This document shows, in pieces, positions 12,437 to 13,059 of a stretch of 13,059 nt of DNA. The DNA comes from Candidatus Pacearchaeota archaeon (GTDB lineage: Archaea; Nanobdellota; Nanobdellia; Pacearchaeales; GW2011-AR1): NCBI GenBank assembly GCA_026395775.1, contig JAPLYA010000121.1, positions 1-13,059 on the forward strand, read 5' to 3'. Both the position numbers and the translations under genes were made by a program. The notes beneath the pieces are model-generated. The model saw nothing but the letters and a program-made list of their open reading frames with translations. It did no database searches and was not told the origin of the DNA. Within the stretch, counting starts at the first letter, position 1; each line of letters opens with the position of its first letter.

Positions 12437-13009
12437 TTATTTTTCTTCTTTAGCTTCTGTAACTTTCTCAACTTTTACTTTTTCTTGAGATTTTAGAACA
12501 ACTATGTCTCTAATCTCGCATAAGGCCAGAGGATAAACCTTCTTTAGAACTACAAGCAAATTCCTCTGGAATTTACCTTGCAAGATTTCCGAAAATAATT
12601 CTTCATAGGAAAGATTTTTTATAGTCTCAAGAATTGCTTCTTTGGCTTTAACTCTCAGAGCGTTTCTAATTGCTCTTGAAACTTTTTTTCTTGCTATTAA
12701 AAATGGTTTTATTATTAACTCTGCATCTTTGCAGTTTGCTTTAAATGAATCTTCAACATAATCTATCCCTTTTCTTACTGCTCTTCTGATGAAGTAGCCA
12801 AGCAAAAGCAATCTTTTTGGAACAGCTATAATTTTTTCATTTTCGCTTTTTAATGCAAAAGTTATCTCGAGGCTTTTTCCTCTTAATTTTCTAGTTAAGT
12901 CAAGTTTTATTGTTCTTCCTGCTAGGTTTTCTTCATGATAAGCTAAAAGTTCTGCTTTTTGATCTACTAAAGGCAGATCAACTTGGAAAAATTTCTTTTT
13001 TTCAGCCAT
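12437..13009 (-). CDS. rps3ae: Small-subunit ribosomal protein eS1 (S3Ae)
   Basis: A 190-residue ribosomal protein specific to Archaea and Eukarya, part of the 30S platform near the mRNA exit. It begins MAEKKKFFQVDLPLVDQKAE and contains AGRTIKLDLTRKLRGKSLEI, the family signature region, followed by YIRRAVRKGIDYVEDSF-type helices (about 82-100) and KKVSRAIRNALRVKAKEAI (about 120-138). The C-terminus is charged (KVEKVTEAKEEK). Length is close to the archaeal norm. The ATG at 13009 is chosen over a TTG at 13036, because the preceding gene ends only 1 nt before this ATG and the family starts near this Met. GGAG lies 12 nt upstream inside that gene's last codons. The 1-nt spacing implies co-transcription and coupled translation with the upstream gene. 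Confidence 0.95.
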   Translation of the reverse strand: MAEKKKFFQVDLPLVDQKAELLAYHEENLAGRTIKLDLTRKLRGKSLEITFALKSENEKIIAVPKRLLLLGYFIRRAVRKGIDYVEDSFKANCKDAELIIKPFLIARKKVSRAIRNALRVKAKEAILETIKNLSYEELFSEILQGKFQRNLLVVLKKVYPLALCEIRDIVVLKSQEKVKVEKVTEAKEEK

Positions 13010-13010
13010 T

Positions 13011-13059
13011 TTATTTTTTAGCTCCCTGACTTGCAATTATTTTATTTGCTTTGCCTTTT
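13011..13059 (-). CDS. C-terminal end of an unidentified upstream gene (partial)
   Basis: On the - strand only one frame stays open from the window edge to TAA at 13013-13011, giving the last 15 residues KGKANKIIASQGAKK. The stop is one nucleotide before the eS1 start, an operon-like junction. In many archaea the gene before eS1 encodes a KEOPS subunit of the Pcc1 type, but these few residues do not identify it. The start lies beyond the window. Confidence 0.6.
   Translation of the reverse strand, partial: KGKANKIIASQGAKK

Noticed and set aside
12261..12488. 75-codon + strand frame between the Sm-like gene and eS1
   Set aside because: It overlaps the end of eS1 antisense, crosses a hairpin and a dispersed repeat, and resembles no protein.
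13010..13036. N-terminal extension of eS1 from a TTG at 13036
   Set aside because: The added residues come from the 3' end of the preceding gene in another frame, and the ATG at 13009 follows its stop by one nucleotide.

Overview
The window looks like an AT-rich archaeal chromosome, most probably from a small-genome DPANN lineage of the Woesearchaeota/Pacearchaeota kind. The evidence is an archaeal/eukaryotic ribosomal protein eS1, an Sm-like archaeal protein, a tRNA gene with no encoded CCA, TATA boxes at a fixed distance from start codons, a single-domain KaiC-type ATPase, and a giant Asn/Ser/Thr-rich surface protein of a type common in these lineages. Placement below Archaea is inference from composition and protein style, not a database result.

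Left part (1-1278, + strand): a three-gene set made of a small three-helix membrane protein, a shortened receiver-domain protein with its own leaderless promoter, and a two-helix membrane protein joined to the receiver by an ATGA overlap. No histidine kinase is visible. A convergent gap (1279-1505) holds two copies of dispersed intergenic repeats.

Centre (8237 down to 1506, - strand): the most distinctive locus. A 49-residue ribbon-helix-helix (RHH) repressor, missed by ordinary length cut-offs, overlaps a 1915-residue surface protein (LamG-like domain, about six Ig-like repeats, poly-Gly hinge, NEW3-like domain, stalk, one C-terminal transmembrane helix, about 320-residue cytoplasmic tail). 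That gene in turn overlaps a 282-residue membrane protein that resembles the stalk, membrane and cytoplasmic parts of the giant. A perfect 12-bp inverted repeat sits 7 nt before the RHH start codon and probably is its operator. I read this as an autoregulated operon for a giant adhesin or cell-surface receptor and a short partner that shares its intracellular module.

Middle right (8238-10260): a spacer with two CAAG-loop hairpins, a KaiC-like ATPase, an unknown 83-residue Cys-containing protein, a clearly broken RelE-type toxin gene, a long IS200/IS605-like hairpin, and tRNA-Arg(UCU) on the - strand.

Right part (10261-13059): two tandem long stem-loops and more dispersed repeats, then ribonuclease Z (+), which has a possible leaderless 21-codon leader ORF overlapping its start. 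The Sm-like protein gene (-), ribosomal protein eS1 (-) and the last 15 codons of an upstream gene (-) close the window. RNase Z and tRNA-Arg fit together functionally because the tRNA 3' end must be trimmed before CCA addition. Several genes here (receiver, KaiC-like, Sm-like, and the rnz leader ORF) have a TTTTTAAA/TTTATAAA-type TATA box centred about 25-26 nt before the ATG, which points to leaderless transcription and helped decide the starts.
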